Below, piece after piece: positions 34,389-43,749 of a stretch of 64,000 nucleotides of DNA (within the stretch, counting starts at the first letter, position 1; each line of letters opens with the position of its first letter). Source of the DNA: CAJINA01 sp964636125 (GTDB taxonomy: Bacteria > Desulfobacterota > Desulfobacteria > Desulfobacterales > CAJINA01); NCBI GenBank assembly GCA_964636125.1, contig CAZWPX010000014.1:1-64000 (forward strand), in the 5' to 3' direction. The notes beneath the pieces are model-generated. The model made no database searches and had not been told where the DNA came from. It was given only the letters and a program-made list of their open reading frames with translations. Made by a program: the position numbers and the translations under genes.

Positions 34389-36056
34389 TTATTTCAAGCC
34401 GGCCACCGCTTCGGCAATGTTATAGCAATAGTCGCCAATTTTTTCACAATTTGTCAGGAGGTTGATGAATATCAGCCCCTGGTCAAGCCCGCACTGGCCC
34501 GATCGAATCCGGGCGATATGCCCCTGCCGCATGTTTTCGCGCAATGAATCAATGCTGTTTTCAAGATCAATGGCTTTGTCCATAAAACCCGGGGCGACAT
34601 TCTGGATCCCTTCTGTAACGAGATTGATAAACGCCTGCACCTGGGCGGATATCTGTTTGAGGTCAGTTTTGGCGTGCTCGGAAAATTCCAACTTGCTGTC
34701 TATGATGCCTTCAGTTGCCTGGGCGATATTCTCAACGGAGTCACCGATGCGTTCTATATTGTTGGTCATGCGCATGAGGCTGGATATCTCCTTGGCTTCG
34801 GCCTCGCTGATGTCGCTTTGATAAATTTTAGAGAGATAGGCCGTGATTTCCCGCTGCATATCATCCAGGTGGTTTTCAATCCGTCGCCATTTTCTGAGTT
34901 TTTTATGGTTGCGGTCATCAATCCGCAGGAGGGTTTCATTGAAGGTCACTTTGGCGGTCTCCGCCATACGTGATATTTCACCCCGGGTTTCCACCAGCGC
35001 CGCAATGGGGGTATCTATCAGGCGGTTTCCGAAGTTGGGTAACCGGTATAGCTCTTCGGACTCTTTTTCCCGGGGAGATAAAAACACAGCCACTTTTATC
35101 AGCCAGGGCAGAAAGAACAGGAAAATGGCGGCATTGGCCACATTGAAAATGGTGTGGCCGTTGGCGATGTACCTGCCGATGTTTACGGTCTCGCCCGCCA
35201 CCGTGGCCGCCACAGGACCCGCTCCCAGCGCAAGGGTTGCCCATTCGACGGTTTTTACAAACAGGGGAAAGATCAGGAGCATGATGGTGACCCCAATGAC
35301 GTTGAACATGGTATGCGCCCGGGCCGCCCGATGCGCATTGATATTGGCGGATCCAATTGTGGCCAGTTCGGCGGTGATGGTGGTACCGATGTTTTCGCCT
35401 AGGACCAGGGCCATCGCACCCGGGAAAGTCAGCAATCCCTGGGTGGCCAGGGTCATGGTTAAACCGATGGTGGCGGAAGAAGATTGAACCAGGATGGTGA
35501 GGCCCGCTCCCACGGCCACGCAGAGGAGCAGACCACCCGCAGAACTCGGGTCGAATTTTGTGAAAAAACTTAAAAACAGGGGGTCATTTTTTATTGGTGC
35601 CAGCCCTGATTTCATGATGACCATGCCGTAAAAGAGCAGGCCGAAACCCAGGATGACATCGCCGATATACCGTGTTTTGTTATTCTGGGAAAAATACTTC
35701 AGCCCGACCCCGATGGCAATGGCCGGCAGGGCGGCCTTGGTGAGTTTGAAAGCAATCAGCTGGGCTGTAACGGTAGTGCCCACGTTGGCGCCCAGAATGA
35801 CGCCGACGGCCTGTTGCAGGGTCATCAGGCCCGCGGATACAAACCCGATCAGCATGACTGTGGAGGCGGAAGAAGACTGCACCAGGGCGGTTACACCGGC
35901 CCCGGTGATACAGCCGATGATGCGGTTTGAAGAAACCGCGCCCAGGATCGCCTTGATCTTCTCTCCGGCGGACATCTGTAAGCCTTCGGTCATCAATTTC
36001 ATTCCCAGGATAAACATTCCCAGTCCGCCCACAGTAATGATAAAGATTTGTAACAT
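34389..36056 (-). CDS. Na/Pi cotransporter family protein with PhoU-like domain
   Basis: A 555-residue membrane protein. The start MLQIFIITVGG at 36056 has AAGGAA 8 bp upstream. The membrane half holds the duplicated PNaS repeat with the QSSSA signature twice: ALVQSSSASTVMLIGF and ILVQSSSATIGLTM. GANVGTT and GENIGTT lie beside them. Residues 350-550 form a cytosolic PhoU-like helical bundle (MRMTNNIERIGDSVENIAQ, NCEKIGDYCYNIAEA). It probably imports or exports phosphate with sodium. Paralogues in other bacteria respond to cyclic di-AMP or phosphate; no pho box was identified. Confidence 0.9.
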   Translation of the reverse strand: MLQIFIITVGGLGMFILGMKLMTEGLQMSAGEKIKAILGAVSSNRIIGCITGAGVTALVQSSSASTVMLIGFVSAGLMTLQQAVGVILGANVGTTVTAQLIAFKLTKAALPAIAIGVGLKYFSQNNKTRYIGDVILGFGLLFYGMVIMKSGLAPIKNDPLFLSFFTKFDPSSAGGLLLCVAVGAGLTILVQSSSATIGLTMTLATQGLLTFPGAMALVLGENIGTTITAELATIGSANINAHRAARAHTMFNVIGVTIMLLIFPLFVKTVEWATLALGAGPVAATVAGETVNIGRYIANGHTIFNVANAAIFLFFLPWLIKVAVFLSPREKESEELYRLPNFGNRLIDTPIAALVETRGEISRMAETAKVTFNETLLRIDDRNHKKLRKWRRIENHLDDMQREITAYLSKIYQSDISEAEAKEISSLMRMTNNIERIGDSVENIAQATEGIIDSKLEFSEHAKTDLKQISAQVQAFINLVTEGIQNVAPGFMDKAIDLENSIDSLRENMRQGHIARIRSGQCGLDQGLIFINLLTNCEKIGDYCYNIAEAVAGLK

Positions 36057-36304
36057 TGTGACATTCCTTTTCTGGATGGGTACTAAAAACATAATCAATT
36101 GCGCCGATCTCAGCTTCAAATCGGCAACTCAACCGAACAACATAAACAGCAATTGTTAGGGAATGATTAGGAAAGGAATTTTTTCGGTTGAAAAACAAGT
36201 CTGATATTTATAACCTCAAATCAAAGAGACTGACCTGGTGCGGAATTCTTGCCGCCCTATCGTTGTCTGCCTGTACGGTAAAACAATAACCGGAGGATAA
36301 ACCC

Positions 36305-37456
36305 ATGAAAATTCAATGTCCGGCGTGCCAGACCGCTTTTAATGTGGACGAGGCCAAGATCCCGGAAAAGGGTGTTCAGAGTACCTGTAAGAATTGCAGC
36401 ACGCGCTTTCTGGTTACCCGGGCGGGCGCGGTCGCTGAAAAACCTGATACGGCCGGCGGGGTAGACCTGGCCGCCTTGGAATCCCGCCTGAATCCCCTGA
36501 TTGCGGCGGACGATCAGGATGCGGCCGCTGCGGTCCTGTTGGAGATGGTGCAGCTTTGCGCTAAAAATTGTGAACTGGAGCAGGCCGAAGCCCTGCATGC
36601 CAGGATGTACGATCAGACGCCCATGGCGCTGAGCGCCATCATCGAGGCCGGTGAATTCATCGAAAAACAGAAGGGCGAAATGATAGACGAGGACCACCTG
36701 GAGCGCTGGGAGGCGATCTACTCCCAGTTGACCCCGGAAGAGACCACTACGCTCAGCTTTGCCGTCCAGGAGATCACCTGCGGCAGCGAGGAGATGGTCT
36801 TTCAGCAGGGTGATTTCGATGGACACCTCTATTTTGTGGAAGAGGGCCGGTTGAAGCTGGGATGTGCCGATCCGGATGGCGAAGAGGACACCGAGATTAT
36901 GGAGGTGCAGGCTGGTGATATATTCGGGGCTGATCACTTTTTCGGTTTCACCGTGTGCACCTATTCAGCGGTAGCGGTTGAAGACAGCCGCCTGAAGCGT
37001 TTGGACAAGTCATTTCGTTTCAAATGGCTGGAAGAACTCCCTGGCCTCGAAAGTAAAATGCAATCTCACTGCAATACCCTGCTGCAAGCCAGCAAGTTGA
37101 GTGTGGAGCGCAATATTGAAAGGCGGTCGAACACCAGTCGGGCATCTGATGTAAGAGCCACCATCCAGATGATCGATTCCGACAAAATGCCCGAGGACTG
37201 GTCCCGAAGCGTGAAAATTTCAGAGATATCCACGGGCGGGGCCTGTCTCGAGTTGAAGCTCAACCGGCCCGAGGACGCCGAGTCCCTTCTGGCCGGCATC
37301 TTGAAAATCAGTTTTACGCTGCATGTCTCCGGGGTAAACCGGCCGGCGCATATCACAGCCCGGGTCGTCGCTGTGAATTTCCTCTCATTTGGAGATTGTG
37401 CAATCCACATCCAGTTTATGAAAGAGCTGAATGAAAAGGTACTGGCCCTTTTTTAG
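36305..37456 (+). CDS. Zinc-finger, cyclic-nucleotide-binding and PilZ-like domain protein
   Basis: A 383-residue cytosolic signalling protein. Residues 1-38 form an MJ0042-type zinc finger (CPACQTAFNVDEAKIPEKG, CKNCSTRFLV). Residues 155-245 are a cNMP-binding-like beta roll (FQQGDFDGHLYFVEEGRL, GDIFGADHFFG). Residues 260-380 are PilZ-like, with NIERRSNTSRASDV and ISEISTGGACLEL standing for the arginine and D/N-x-S-x-x-G motifs, both imperfect. It may integrate two nucleotide signals, or only use the folds structurally. GGAGG is 9 bp before the ATG; divergent from the Na/Pi transporter. Confidence 0.75.
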   Translation: MKIQCPACQTAFNVDEAKIPEKGVQSTCKNCSTRFLVTRAGAVAEKPDTAGGVDLAALESRLNPLIAADDQDAAAAVLLEMVQLCAKNCELEQAEALHARMYDQTPMALSAIIEAGEFIEKQKGEMIDEDHLERWEAIYSQLTPEETTTLSFAVQEITCGSEEMVFQQGDFDGHLYFVEEGRLKLGCADPDGEEDTEIMEVQAGDIFGADHFFGFTVCTYSAVAVEDSRLKRLDKSFRFKWLEELPGLESKMQSHCNTLLQASKLSVERNIERRSNTSRASDVRATIQMIDSDKMPEDWSRSVKISEISTGGACLELKLNRPEDAESLLAGILKISFTLHVSGVNRPAHITARVVAVNFLSFGDCAIHIQFMKELNEKVLALF

Positions 37457-37553
37457 GTGATAAATAATGCACCGACAGTATAGCCGGAGGTATCAGGAAG
37501 CCTTCGAAAGGGGCTGAGACCTTAGAGGTTTTGACTTTCCCCTTTGAACGAAG

Positions 37554-39233
37554 CTACCCCTCCTTTTGTTCCTGCCGCGCCAGTTCCATGGCCCTTAAGT
37601 CTTTGCGGAGGATTTTCCCGACGGCGGATTTGGGCAGCTCGTCAATAAACTCGTATAGTTTTGGCACCTTGTAAGGTGCCAGCTGTTCCCGGCAGTAGCG
37701 GTCAAGTTCCTCCTCTTTAAGGTCTGAACCGGCTTTGGGAACGATAAAGGCCTTGACGGTTTCGCCGCGGTAGGTGTGCGGAATACCGATGGTGCAAGCT
37801 TCTTCGACCTGGGGGTGTTCGAAGAGGACCTCGTCTATATCACGGGGATAGATGTTGTAACCACTGGCAATAATCATGTCTTTTTTGCGGTCTACGATAT
37901 ACAGGTAGCCGTCCTCATCTAGCTTGCCGATATCACCGGTATAGAGCCAGCCGTCCCGGATCGTGTGCGCGGTTTCATCCGGGTTGTTATAGTAGCCCTG
38001 GCACATCTGGGGTCCTTTGAAAATAATTTCCCCTTCTTTTCCGACAGGCATCTCTTCGGTGCCGGCGTCGAGGTCGACAATCTTGAGTTCGGTGTCGGGC
38101 AGGGGCACTCCGGCGCTGCCGGCCTTGATTTGGCCCCGCCAGGGGGTGATGGTGATCAAGGCCGATGATTCGGTCATGCCGTAGGCTTCAACAAGATCGG
38201 CCCCGGTTGCATCTTTCAACTCATTGATGGTTTCAAGAGCCAGGGGCGCGGCCCCGGAGAAAAAGCCTTTTATGAATGAAAGGTCCGCCTGCTTGAAATC
38301 CGGCAGGGCGAGCAGGCCCGTGTATATCGTGGGTACCGCCGGGACGATGGTGGGTTTAAATTTCAGCAGCATATCCAGTACGGTCCGGGGCTCCGGCTTG
38401 GGAACGAGAACATCTGTCCAACCCAGTAGAATGGATGTGTTCATGACGGTCATGAACCCGGCTATATGGAAGAACGGAAAGACGGCCAGTTCGGTCTGGT
38501 GGGTCTCGTGCAGGTCGAAAAACCAGCTTTTGATGATCTGGGTAAGGTATGAAATATTTCGGTGGGAAAGCACCACCCCTTTCGATGGTCCGGTGGTGCC
38601 GCCCGTGTAGGGAATCAGGGCGGTATCGTCAAGGGCGCAGGAGACTGTCGGCGGACTTGCCGGAGGCGATGTCATGGTTTCGCGGTATTCAAAAAAATTC
38701 GGCGCGGGGGTGTATCTCTTATACATGTCCTTTTTTACAAAGGGAAAGAGCTGTTTTAAAGGGAAGGGCAGGTAATCGTTTATGTGGCAGGCGATGATGG
38801 TCTTGATCCCGGTTTTTGGCCGCAGGGCCAGCATCCGGGGCCCAAGGAGGTCCAGGGTGATAAGCGCCGTGGAACCTGAATCATTGAACTGGTGTTCGAG
38901 TTCACGATCCGTGTAGAGCGGGTTGTTGGGCACGGCAATGGCTCCCGCGCGCCAGATCCCGTAAAACGCGATCACTATCTGGGGGATGTTCGGCAGCAGG
39001 ACTGACACCCGGTCACCGGGTTTGATGCCCAGGTCTGCGAGGACGCCGGCAAACTGGTTCACCAGCCGGTCGAGTTCCCGGTAGGAGATCTTTTTGCCCA
39101 TGTAGACCAGTGCGGCGCGGTCTGGGAAATCAGCTGCCGAGCGTGCTAAGATGGCTGCCATGGGGACTTCTTCGTACGCAAGAGAATGCGGTACCGCGGA
39201 CATGTAAGCTTTTAACCAGGGCCTGTCTTCCAT
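37554..39233 (-). CDS. Long-chain-fatty-acid-CoA ligase
   Basis: A 559-residue ANL-superfamily enzyme forming acyl-CoA through acyl-AMP. Motifs: TALIPYTGGTTGPSKGVVLS (A3) near residue 205, EAYGMTES (A5), GWLYTGDIGKLDEDGYLYI (A7), DRKKDMIIASGYNIYPRDID (A8) and KSAVGKILRKDL with the catalytic lysine near the end. The A8 hinge and full C-terminal domain fit a CoA ligase, unlike the FAAL at 7188. AGGAGG lies 8 bp upstream. It acts at the start of fatty-acid oxidation in the cytosol or at the inner membrane. Confidence 0.9.
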   Translation of the reverse strand: MEDRPWLKAYMSAVPHSLAYEEVPMAAILARSAADFPDRAALVYMGKKISYRELDRLVNQFAGVLADLGIKPGDRVSVLLPNIPQIVIAFYGIWRAGAIAVPNNPLYTDRELEHQFNDSGSTALITLDLLGPRMLALRPKTGIKTIIACHINDYLPFPLKQLFPFVKKDMYKRYTPAPNFFEYRETMTSPPASPPTVSCALDDTALIPYTGGTTGPSKGVVLSHRNISYLTQIIKSWFFDLHETHQTELAVFPFFHIAGFMTVMNTSILLGWTDVLVPKPEPRTVLDMLLKFKPTIVPAVPTIYTGLLALPDFKQADLSFIKGFFSGAAPLALETINELKDATGADLVEAYGMTESSALITITPWRGQIKAGSAGVPLPDTELKIVDLDAGTEEMPVGKEGEIIFKGPQMCQGYYNNPDETAHTIRDGWLYTGDIGKLDEDGYLYIVDRKKDMIIASGYNIYPRDIDEVLFEHPQVEEACTIGIPHTYRGETVKAFIVPKAGSDLKEEELDRYCREQLAPYKVPKLYEFIDELPKSAVGKILRKDLRAMELARQEQKEG

Positions 39234-39433
39234 TGCTCAATCCTCCTGTTTCAATTATTTGAAAAAGTGAACTGACCTGAAAAGCGGTAAGTCTGGCTGA
39301 ATCCAATAAGGCTGAAAGGGCGCGGGGCAGGAAGTGGAAGGAGCGGGTGCGCTGCTGAGAGTGCCTCAGAGGCCCCACGCGGCATAAGATACTGTAACGT
39401 TTAATACCTGATGTCCCCCGGGCCGTCAAGGGT

Positions 39434-39598
39434 TTGCGCTTTTTAACCAGGGATTCCTTTCGTAGCGCCAGCAAAAAGATCGATCTGGGCCTGTATACAC
39501 CCTCCCGGGCCCGGGAATTGGTAGCCCAGGCTGTTGCCCTGGGGTTGAAGGCACAGGTGGAAACCGGGGAAAGCCACATGTTTAAACTTGTGAGGTAA
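39434..39598 (+). CDS. Short frame or gene remnant upstream of the phosphoesterase
   Basis: From a TTG the frame reads LRFLTRDSFRSASKKIDLGL, then YTPSRARELVAQAVALGLKA and ends ETGESHMFKLVR. It ends 3 bp before the next start, the spacing of an operon. The composition looks like real protein, as the end of a larger enzyme, but no start signal is present and I cannot name the family. It could be a functional 54-residue protein or a 5'-truncated remnant. Confidence 0.3.
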   Translation: MRFLTRDSFRSASKKIDLGLYTPSRARELVAQAVALGLKAQVETGESHMFKLVR

Positions 39599-39601
39599 CG
39601 A

Positions 39602-40675
39602 TTGACTGATATGAAGACGCAGACACAGACACCTGAGCAAACCCGGCGCCTGATCTGGGCCACAACCCGTGCGCACCTTGAAACCGACAAGTTCAAGCAC
39701 CGCAAGTACGGGGAGACACGCAAACGCCGCTGGTCACTGTTTTCATTTCTGATCCGGCTGTTCTACCGCCTCCTGAAGCTCACACCCTTTTACCGGGTGG
39801 GTTTAAAAAATGCGCAAAGGATTGTGCTCAACACGGTTGACCTCTACTTCCCGGACCTGCCGCGGGCTTTTCATGGATACCGCATTCTGCACATGACCGA
39901 CTTGCACCTGAACCTGATTCCGGGACTCGCGGAGGCCGTCTGCGCGCAAATCAAGGGCCGCACGTTTGATCTGTGTGTCCTGACCGGCGATTATCGCGAC
40001 CGGACCAGCGGGGGGGTTAAAGATATCCTGGGGCCGCTGGGCAAAATTGTGAACACGGTCAAGTCCAAAGACGGCATCCTGGCTACCCTGGGCAATCACG
40101 ATTCCTACCTGATGACGGGATACTTTGAACAGATGGGCATCACGATGCTGATCAACCAGACCGTCCCCATCAACCGAGACGGCGACCGGATCCAGGTCAC
40201 GGGCCTGGACGATCCTTACTACTACTACACGGATCAATGCGTCGTGGCCCTGGAGGAATCCGCGCCGGGTTTCAAGATTGCCCTGGTGCATGCCCCGTCC
40301 ATGTACAATGTTGCCGCCGACAACGGCTACGGCCTCTACCTGTGCGGGCACACCCACGGCGGCCAGATCTGCCTGCCGGGGGGGAAGCCGATCATCCTGC
40401 ACCTGCATTACGGGCGCAAGTATTACCGCGGATTGTGGCAGTATGGCCGGATGAAAGGGTATACCGGCCAGGGCACCGGTACCGTGGGTATTCCCATCCG
40501 CTTTAATACCCAGAGTGAAATTACCGAGTTGCGGCTGTACCGCCGCTCAAAGACGATGAGCAGGTCTGCCTCGGGAAGACAATCAAGGCGCGAATACTCT
40601 ATAATAACCGGCGGTAAAATATTTTTTCCCTGCCGGAGCAAAAACTTGGTTGACAGTCCCGCCAGGCAGGCTTAA
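39602..40675 (+). CDS. Metallophosphoesterase (YaeI-like)
   Basis: A 357-residue protein with the five calcineurin-type motifs in order: TDLHLN near residue 98, GDYRD, GNHDS, ALVHAP and GHTHGGQICLPGG. This matches YaeI/PhoX-like phosphodiesterases acting on phospholipid or UDP-sugar-lipid substrates. A basic, partly hydrophobic N-terminus (LFSFLIRLFYRLLKLTPF) suggests membrane association. The start may be TTG 39602, with GAGGT 8 bp upstream, or ATG 39611. The last 40 residues (basic, SRSASGRQSRREYS) lie outside the domain. Confidence 0.82.
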   Translation: MTDMKTQTQTPEQTRRLIWATTRAHLETDKFKHRKYGETRKRRWSLFSFLIRLFYRLLKLTPFYRVGLKNAQRIVLNTVDLYFPDLPRAFHGYRILHMTDLHLNLIPGLAEAVCAQIKGRTFDLCVLTGDYRDRTSGGVKDILGPLGKIVNTVKSKDGILATLGNHDSYLMTGYFEQMGITMLINQTVPINRDGDRIQVTGLDDPYYYYTDQCVVALEESAPGFKIALVHAPSMYNVAADNGYGLYLCGHTHGGQICLPGGKPIILHLHYGRKYYRGLWQYGRMKGYTGQGTGTVGIPIRFNTQSEITELRLYRRSKTMSRSASGRQSRREYSIITGGKIFFPCRSKNLVDSPARQA

Positions 40676-40762
40676 TTTCATTTCGAAAGTTATCGAAAAG
40701 CTATAAGATAGCCGGAGGTGAGATGGAAACGCAACAATACAAATAGATTCGAGGTGTACACC

Positions 40763-41152
40763 ATGAAAAATATAACTAAAAATACCATAATCTTAATGAT
40801 CGGACTTCTAACAATTGCCATGATATCCGGAAATGTACTCATGGCCCAGGAAAGAGGTGGGGTGATTGCCGCGTCTGACGTGGCCCGGATTTCAGGGGAA
40901 TCCCATCAGTCCACAGCAGGGAACACGCCCAGCGAAGAGACATCCTCGGCCGGCGTGATCTCCAACGCCGATTACGCCTTTGCAAGTAAACCGTTTGTGG
41001 AAGGTGCCGAAAGCCGCAAACCGGTTGACAGCAATGAAAGCGCCGGGGTTATTACCGTGGCCGATTTCAGCTATGTAAACGGCGGCAACGGATCGGTCTC
41101 CGCGGCCGATTGCGACCCCCTCTCCAACGCACTGGCCTGCGCCGACAAATAA
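40763..41152 (+). CDS. Small secreted protein with three GVI-x-x-AD repeats
   Basis: A 129-residue exported protein. The signal peptide is NTIILMIGLLTIAMISGNV, with cleavage after LMAQE. The mature part carries three short units: GGVIAASDVARISGE, AGVISNADYAFASKP and AGVITVADFSYVNGG, about 45 residues apart, with Ser/Thr/Gly-rich linkers. There are two cysteines near the C-terminus (CDPLSNALACADK). The start at 40763 has GAGGTG 7 bp upstream. The plan (signal peptide plus three hydrophobic-x-x-AD units) parallels the protein at 23983. Function unknown. Confidence 0.6.
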   Translation: MKNITKNTIILMIGLLTIAMISGNVLMAQERGGVIAASDVARISGESHQSTAGNTPSEETSSAGVISNADYAFASKPFVEGAESRKPVDSNESAGVITVADFSYVNGGNGSVSAADCDPLSNALACADK

Positions 41153-41257
41153 TTTCCACAACGCCGGAGATTGCAGCCATAAGCTGCAGTCTCCGGTATC
41201 TATTCCCTGGTAAGCCCCAACCGTACAATTCCTTAAAATATTATTGAAAGGAAAATT

Positions 41258-42328
41258 ATGAAAACTGAAGTTAATTTTAAAACAGCCATGGTAACGGGGG
41301 CCACCGGCTACGTGGCCGGGTGGATAGTCAAGCGATTGCTCCAAGAGGGCGTGACCGTGCATGCCCCGGTCCGGGATCCGGAAAACCCGGAGAAACTGAA
41401 ATACCTCAACGGCCTGGCCGAGCAATCCCCGGGGGCCATCACCTATTTTAAGGCGGATTTGCTGGCGGAAGGCTCCTATGCCGAGGCCATGCAGGGCTGC
41501 GAGGTGGTTTTCCACACCGCTTCACCATTCATGTTGGCCGTCAAGGATCCGCAGAACGAGTTGATCGAGCCGGCCCGGACAGGCACCCGCAATGTCCTGG
41601 AAACGGTCAACCAGACTAAAACTGTTCAGCGGGTGGTGCTTACCAGCAGCTGTGCCGCCATTTACGGTGACAATGCCGACCTGGATCTGACCCCCGGCGG
41701 CGTGTTCACCGAGGAAGAGTGGAACCAGACCTCATCACTGGAACACCAGCCCTATTCCTATTCCAAGACCCTGGCCGAAAAGGAGGCCTGGAAAATAGCC
41801 GGGGTCCAGGACCGCTGGAATCTGGTGGTCATCAACCCCTCCTTTGTAATCGGCCCCGGCATCAATCCCAGGGGGACTTCGGAAAGCTTCAACCTTGTCC
41901 GGCAATTCGGGGACGGCACCATGAAAAGCGGTGTGCCCGACTGGTCGGCGGGCGTGGTTGATGTGCGCGACCTGGCCGAGGCCCACTACCGGGCTGCCGT
42001 TACTCCGGGCGCTAAAGGACGACACATCGCTTCGGGTCACAACTCGAGTTTTCCCGCCTTGGCCGCCGCCTTGCGGGCGCACTACGGTGAGGCCTACCCG
42101 TTTCCCAAAAAAACGCTGCCCAAGTGGCTGGTCTGGCTGGTGGGCCCGATCATGGATGCATCCATGACGCGTACAATGATCAGCCGCAATGTCAACCATC
42201 CCTGGCGGGCGGATAATTCCAAGAGTGTCAAGGAGCTGGGAATGACCTACCGTCCCATGGAAGAGTCCATCGTCGATTTCTTCCAGCAGATGATAGATAC
42301 GGGCACCCTTGAACCCTTGAACCCTTGA
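41258..42328 (+). CDS. NAD-dependent epimerase/dehydratase (dihydroflavonol reductase-like SDR)
   Basis: A 356-residue extended SDR. The Rossmann motif is VTGATGYVAGW near residue 9, the catalytic Tyr-x-x-x-Lys is YSKTLAEK near 166, and the upstream serine region is RVVLTSSCAAIYGD. It resembles dihydroflavonol-4-reductase and cinnamoyl-CoA-reductase-like enzymes that reduce carbonyls with NADPH. AAAGGA is 7 bp upstream. The last eight codons are built from an 8-bp tandem repeat. A TetR-family gene, now interrupted, starts 14 bp after its stop and probably regulated it. Confidence 0.85.
   Translation: MKTEVNFKTAMVTGATGYVAGWIVKRLLQEGVTVHAPVRDPENPEKLKYLNGLAEQSPGAITYFKADLLAEGSYAEAMQGCEVVFHTASPFMLAVKDPQNELIEPARTGTRNVLETVNQTKTVQRVVLTSSCAAIYGDNADLDLTPGGVFTEEEWNQTSSLEHQPYSYSKTLAEKEAWKIAGVQDRWNLVVINPSFVIGPGINPRGTSESFNLVRQFGDGTMKSGVPDWSAGVVDVRDLAEAHYRAAVTPGAKGRHIASGHNSSFPALAAALRAHYGEAYPFPKKTLPKWLVWLVGPIMDASMTRTMISRNVNHPWRADNSKSVKELGMTYRPMEESIVDFFQQMIDTGTLEPLNP
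42305..42328 (+). repeat. Three copies of an 8-bp tandem repeat at a gene end
   Basis: ACCCTTGA occurs three times exactly in tandem (42305-42312, 42313-42320, 42321-42328). The unit is not a multiple of three, so a gain or loss of one copy would change the epimerase C-terminus and the spacing to the TetR gene. Confidence 0.6.
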
Positions 42329-42342
42329 ACCCTGGTCCCCCT

Positions 42343-42996
42343 ATGCCCTGGCAAAGAGCCCGTACAGATGAACAGAAAGAGCAGCGCATCGCTGAAATCC
42401 TGGATGCCGCCGCCCGTCTGCAGGCACAACTTGATTTTGATAAGATCACCCTTGCGGCAATTGCCAAAGAGGCCAACTTCACGCGCTCCAACCTGTATAA
42501 ATATTTTCGCTCCAAAGAAGAGATTTTTTTCGAATTTCTCAAGTACGATGTGCACCTGTGGCGCCAGGGTCTGGTGGCCCGGTTTGATGCAACCGCGACT
42601 TGTTCGGTGGCGGAATTCGCGGACACCTAGGTCGCGGTGCTGACCGAGAACAGGAGGTTGCTGCGCCTGGTTTCGATTCTATATGCACACCTGGAAAAAA
42701 AAGCATCGCTGGCGGGGTTGATCAGTTTCAAACAGATGGCCAACCGAGAGTTCGGTGAATTGTCCACGCTGATCTGCCGTTTGTTTCCGACCCTGGACGG
42801 GGAGCAGGCCTTGAAGTTCCTGCAGCTGCAGCTGGCCGCTGCCATTGGTCTGTACACGATGACCGACCTCTGGGATACCCAGCGCCAGGTCCTGGAGAAA
42901 CCCGAGTTTCAACATTTTCAGATCGACTTTAAGGCGAGTCTGCGTGAAGCGATCGGGCATCTGCTGGAAGGCATGTTAAAACAAGGGGTCAAGTGA
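42343..42996 (+). pseudogene. TetR/AcrR-family regulator interrupted by an in-frame amber codon
   Basis: The first 95 codons encode an intact TetR helix-turn-helix: ITLAAIAKEANFTRSNLYKY followed by FRSKEEIFFEF. An in-frame TAG stands at 42628-42630. The same frame continues without further stops through VAVLTENRRLLRLVSILYAH and on to MLKQGVK. In relatives the interrupted position is usually Trp (F-A-x-x-W-V), so TGG to TAG is the simplest change. The DNA-binding part alone might still be made but could not dimerise properly. It follows the epimerase gene directly and likely was its regulator. Confidence 0.7.
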
Positions 42997-43033
42997 AATT
43001 CTTGCATAACGAATCGCCTTTCTTGCGAATTGA

Positions 43034-43220
43034 TGGAGCCCCCGGCGGTGATATGTCCCGGAGCCAGACGCACCAGGTTGACCTGCTCCATGAGTTTGTT
43101 GTGGATGCTGAAAAGGAAATCATCGTCGCTGGCCGCGTCTGTGCGGCCGAAGCGGGAGGCGCCGGCCGCGCTGACGAGCGCGTCAAAGGATCCAATCCGC
43201 TGCAGCATTTCCGCGAAGGC
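43034..43220 (-). pseudogene. Short-chain dehydrogenase internal fragment
   Basis: On the minus strand the frame reads AFAEMLQRIGSFDALVSAAG, then ASRFGRTDAASDDDFLFSIH, NKLMEQVNLVRL and ITAGGSI. It matches the middle of small SDR enzymes (the NAG-like AAG and the helix to strand 5). The nucleotide-binding start and the YxxxK region are missing on both sides. It lies tail to tail with the interrupted TetR gene. Confidence 0.6.
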
Positions 43221-43355
43221 TTTTGGAATTTTTATAATGCCCCCATGGGAAGCAAATTGGACTGTGGAAAGCAACCTGCCTGCGCAGGCAGCCTCGCTGC
43301 TGGCAAGTCTGACCTTGACATCCTTGCTACGGGGCTTACTTGTTTACCTATTGCC

Positions 43356-43439
43356 CGTCCATTTATGGCCAAATTTATTGTTTTCTACGTCCTGCTTGCA
43401 TTTTAATCCTCGAAATTTTTCCATTTATGGTTTGACACG
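43356..43439. repeat. MITE-like hairpin, copy 4 (about 84 bp)
   Basis: The left arm CGTCCATTTATGGCCAAATTT and right arm GAAATTTTTCCATTTATGGT are inverted repeats. Both ends match the hairpin at 11582-11652. It sits between two decayed genes. Confidence 0.6.
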
Positions 43440-43473
43440 ACAGCGTAACCTTTCGAAGCGGAGACGGCCTCCC

Positions 43474-43701
43474 ATGAAAACCCCCGAAAACAAATCTACA
43501 GACAAGACCCCTTACTTCCTCATCGGGCTGTGCAACGTGGCGGGCGCGTTTCTATCCGGTGTCTGGTCCGGCCGGGTCTTCAAACGCACCCTGCTGGTGG
43601 GTATCTATATCGGTCGGGCCGTCGCGATCACTCTCTTTTTATTGCTGCCCATTCAAGAAAAGCCGGTATTGAGACTAACCGGGCAGCCCGCCGGGACTTG
43701 A
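43474..43701 (+). pseudogene. MFS transporter internal fragment
   Basis: An ATG-led frame of 75 codons reads YFLIGLCNVAGAFLSGVWSG, then RVFKRTLLVGIYIGRAVAIT and LFLLLPI. These are two membrane helices with the intervening basic loop of an MFS carrier from the middle of the protein. The remaining helices are absent on both sides. A MITE-like hairpin lies 35 bp upstream. Confidence 0.5.
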
Positions 43702-43749
43702 AAATAGTCGCTGCGGGCTTACCGCGATCACCTCAAACGGAGGTACACT

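Noticed and set aside
42628..42630. Pyrrolysine reading of the in-frame TAG
   Set aside because: Relatives have Trp here, a TetR regulator is not a pyrrolysine protein, and no pyl genes are in the window.
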